Shown one piece after another: positions 61,501 through 64,000 of a DNA stretch of 64,000 nucleotides (position 1 is the first letter of the stretch; each line of letters starts with the position of its first letter). Both the position numbers and the translations under genes were made by a program. The DNA lies in NCBI GenBank assembly GCA_963920705.1, contig OY987231.1, positions 4,519,424 to 4,583,423 on the forward strand, written 5' to 3'. The notes under the pieces are model-generated. The model was not told the origin of the DNA. It searched no databases and saw only the letters and a program-made list of their open reading frames with translations. Source of the DNA: Odiellus spinosus. Taxonomy: Eukaryota > Arthropoda > Arachnida > Opiliones > Phalangiidae.

Positions 61501-62880
61501 AACCATCCCTTTTTTGAAAATAAACCATCCCTTTTTTGAAATAAAACACCCCTTTTTTGAAAATAAACCACCCCTTTTTTGAAAATAAAACATCCCTTTT
61601 TTGAAAATAAAACACCCCTTTTTTGAAAATAAAACACCCCTTTTTTGAAAATAAAACACCATTTTTTGAAAATAAAACACCCCTATTTCGAAAATAAAAC
61701 ACCCCTATTTCGAAAATAAAACACCCCTATTTCGAAAATAAAACACCCCTTTTTCGAAAATAAAACACCCTTTTTTCGAAAATAAAACACCCCTTTTTCG
61801 AAAATAAAACACCCCTTTTTTGAAAAACACCTTTTTTGAAAATAAAACACCCCTTTTTTGAAAATAAAACACCCCTTTTTTGAAAATAAAACACCCCTTT
61901 TTTGAAAATAAAACACCCCTTTTTTTTAAATAAAACACCCCTTTTTTTAAATAAAACACCCCTTTTTTTTAAATAAAACACCCCTTTTTTTTAAATAAAA
62001 CACCCCTTTTTTTAAAATAAAACACCCCTTTTTTTAAAATAAAACACCCCTTTTTTTGAAAAACACCCCTTTTTTGAAAAACACCCCTTTTTTGAAAAAC
62101 ACCCCTTTTTTGGAAAACAAAACTCCCCTTTTTTGAAAATAAAACACCCCTTTTTTGAAAATAAAACACCCCTTTTTTGAAAATAAAACACCCCTTTTTT
62201 GAAAATAAAACACCCCTTTTTTGAAAATAAAACACCCCTTTTTTGAAAATAAAACACCTCTTTTTTGAAAATAAAACCCCCTTTTTTGAAAATAAAACAC
62301 CCTTTTGTGAAAATAAAACACCCTTTTGTGAAAATAAAACACCCTTTTTTGAAAATAAAACACCCTTTTTTGAAAATAACACACCCTTTTTTGAAAATAA
62401 AACACCCTTATTTGAAAATAAAACACCCTTTTGTGAAAATAAAACACCCTTTTGTGAAAATAAAACACCCTTTTGTGAAAATAAAACACCCTTTTTTGAA
62501 TATGAAACACCCTTTTTTGAAAATGAAACACCCTTTTTTGAAAATAAAACACCCTTTTTTGAAAGTAAAACACCCTTTTTTGAAAGTAAAACACCCTTTT
62601 TTGAAAATAAAACACCCCTTTTTTGAAAATAAAACACCCCTTTATTGAAAATAAAACACCCCTTTTTTGAAAATAAAACACCCCTTTTTTGAAAATAAAA
62701 CACCCTTTTTTGAAAATAAAACACCCCTTTTTTGAAAATAAAACACCCCTTTTTTGAAAATAAAACACCCCTTTTTTGAAAATAAAACAACCCTTTTTTG
62801 AAAATAAAACACCCCTTTTTTGAAAATAAAACACCCCTTTTTTGAAAATAAAACACCCCTTTTTTGAAAATAAAACACCC
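55516..62880. repeat. 22-bp satellite with kilobase higher-order repeats
   Basis: More than 300 copies of the 22-bp unit (AAAATAAAACACCCCTTTTT plus TG). Variants are ordered into higher-order repeats of roughly 0.9-1.3 kb: a marker unit GAATATGAAACACCC recurs near 56580, 57665, 58547, 58848, 60149, 61389 and 62499, and runs of CCCCTATTTCG units recur near 56935, 59118 and 61680. Shortened units (GAAAAACACCCC) mark the same position in each higher-order copy. Stop-free frames on both strands are artefacts. Confidence 0.97.
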
Positions 62881-63501
62881 CCTGTAAAAAATAAATAATA
62901 AATGTACCCCATGTAGAAAAAATAATAATAAACACACCCCCTGTAAAAAAATAATAAATACACCCCCTGTGAAAAAAAATAATAAATACACCCCCTGGGA
63001 AAAAAAATAAATACACCCCCCGTAAAAAAATAAACAATAAATATACCCCCTGTAAAAAAAATAATAAAAAATTTACAAAAAAATAATACACCCCTGTAAA
63101 ATAAATAATCAAACGTTTTACAAGGGTTACCCCTTGTAAAAAAATAATACACCCCGTGTAAAATAAATAATCAAAAAATTTACAAGGGGTACCCCTTGTA
63201 AAAAAATAAAAAAATTTACAAAAAATAATACACCAATTTGTAAAAAAAATAATCATAAATTTTACAAAATAATAATACACCCCCTTTAAAATAAATAATC
63301 ATAAATTTTACAAGGGGTACCCCTTGTAAAAAAATAATACACCCCCTGTAAAATAAATAATCAAAAATTTTATAAGGGGTACCCCTTGTAAAAAAAAATA
63401 GTACACCCCCTGTAAAATAAATAATCAAAAATTTTACCCTATGTAAAAATAATACACCCACTGTAAAATAAATATTCAAAATTTTTTACAAGGGATACCC
63501 C

Positions 63502-63510
<9 letters not shown>
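62881..63510. repeat. Right edge: 30-bp units then about 60-bp palindrome units
   Basis: Units of AATAAATACACCCCCTGTAA type to about 63060, then about seven units in which AATAATACACCCCCTGTAA and AATAAATAATCAAAAATTTT flank the KpnI palindrome. This mirrors the palindrome-rich left edge at 39.05-39.37 kb. Confidence 0.93.
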
Positions 63511-63551
<41 letters not shown>

Positions 63552-63557
63552 AAAAAA
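63507..63557. repeat. Poly(A) run closing the array
   Basis: About 50 A residues with a single G, directly after the last palindrome. Confidence 0.9.
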
Positions 63558-63667
63558 TCGAAATTTTTTACTGCTATTGGAACAGTCAAAAAAAGTTGAA
63601 AAAAGAGTCATTGGTGTATCAATTTTATGGGCTTACCATCTTGTTATATTATTAAACTTGATTTCAG

Positions 63668-63734
63668 GTTCCAGTTATATTGCAAGAAATTACGCAATGT
63701 GATGAAATTGATACCCGTCAAAATATATAGTTAA
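63668..63734 (+). CDS. Possible last exon of a host gene
   Basis: The acceptor TTGATTTCAG is followed by sequence that, in the phase left by the exon ending at 38667, reads FQLYCKKLRNVMKLIPVKIY plus Ser and TAA. The pairing is only phase and splice-site compatibility; other frames are also briefly open. Very tentative. Confidence 0.15.
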
Positions 63735-63891
63735 ATTTCCTTGAATTTTTTTAATATTTAATTTATGAGCCCATTAGTCGTAAAACAAGGAAGTAAACGC
63801 GCTGTTTTTGGACATCCTTGCATTTCAACCCCGTAACATTTAGATGCATGTTAGTAAACTCCACCCCTCTTTTATCTGCCATTTAAATCGA

Positions 63892-63901
63892 AAACTATAA
63901 A
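63892..63901 (+). promoter_or_regulatory. Candidate TATA-type core promoter
   Basis: An ACTATAAATA box is followed about 25-30 bp downstream by CTACACAG, loosely like an arthropod initiator. A gene starting just beyond the window could use it. Chance occurrence in AT-rich DNA is quite possible. Confidence 0.2.
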
Positions 63902-64000
63902 TACGAATGCCGAATCCTACACAGATTAGAACTTTTTATTTCACCGAATATATCACGTCGATTAAACTTCCAATTACATTTAGTCAATTGAAAATGAAAT

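Noticed and set aside
52866-63479. Long minus- and plus-strand open frames with KKGCFIFKKGVFYFQKRG-type repeats
   Set aside because: Pure translation of the 22-bp satellite in several frames; no start context, introns or domains.

Overview
The window looks like nuclear DNA of an invertebrate animal, most probably an arthropod. It has spliced genes with short GT-AG introns, AATAAA poly(A) signals, many small inverted-repeat DNA transposons, a BEL/Pao LTR retrotransposon, and single-copy animal genes (an SH2 adaptor, a broad-minded/TBC1D32-like protein, Wwox). Nothing supports a prokaryotic or organellar origin. The species cannot be named from the sequence.

Layout. 1-8.2 kb: the 3' five exons of a tensin-type SH2 adaptor (+), whose first visible intron holds a 33-bp minisatellite and several fold-back/MITE insertions. 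8.2-15.4 kb: gene-poor DNA with 21-bp and 22-bp minisatellites. 15.5-19.2 kb: a two-exon gene (+), 1030 aa, TBC1D32/broad-minded-like. 19.4-20.05 kb: a MITE. 20.3-24.6 kb: complete eight-exon Wwox (-), 408 aa, with a 1.1-kb 30-bp minisatellite and a hAT-type MITE in its large intron. 25.4-26.0 kb: a MITE nested in another MITE. 26.1-26.3 kb: a possible exon of a small membrane protein. 27.9-29.5 kb: a four-exon gene (+), 438 aa, that reads as a transcription factor with a candidate IRF-like DNA-binding region. 29.9-37.8 kb: a transposon graveyard, including a long-TIR element filled with 147-bp tandem repeats and a fold-back element that still encodes a SWIM zinc finger.

39.05-63.5 kb is one huge satellite complex, about 18.6 kb once a 5.9-kb BEL/Pao insertion is removed. 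It is built from related 16-, 22-, about 30- and about 60-bp units and a KpnI-site palindrome (core ACAAGGGGTACCCCTTGT). G-rich units lie on the plus strand up to about 43.6 kb and on the minus strand beyond it. It carries no host gene that I can support; its long open frames are artefacts of stop-free repeats. A possible small host gene may have exons on either side of it (38.5 and 63.7 kb).

The genes do not form an operon or pathway. The shared theme is repeat biology: at least eight separate tandem arrays, several sharing a GGGAAA-type core with hAT-like element ends, and transposons that carry or border tandem repeats. The best candidates for something undescribed are the palindrome-bearing megasatellite, the 147-bp array inside a long-TIR transposon, and the IRF-like gene.
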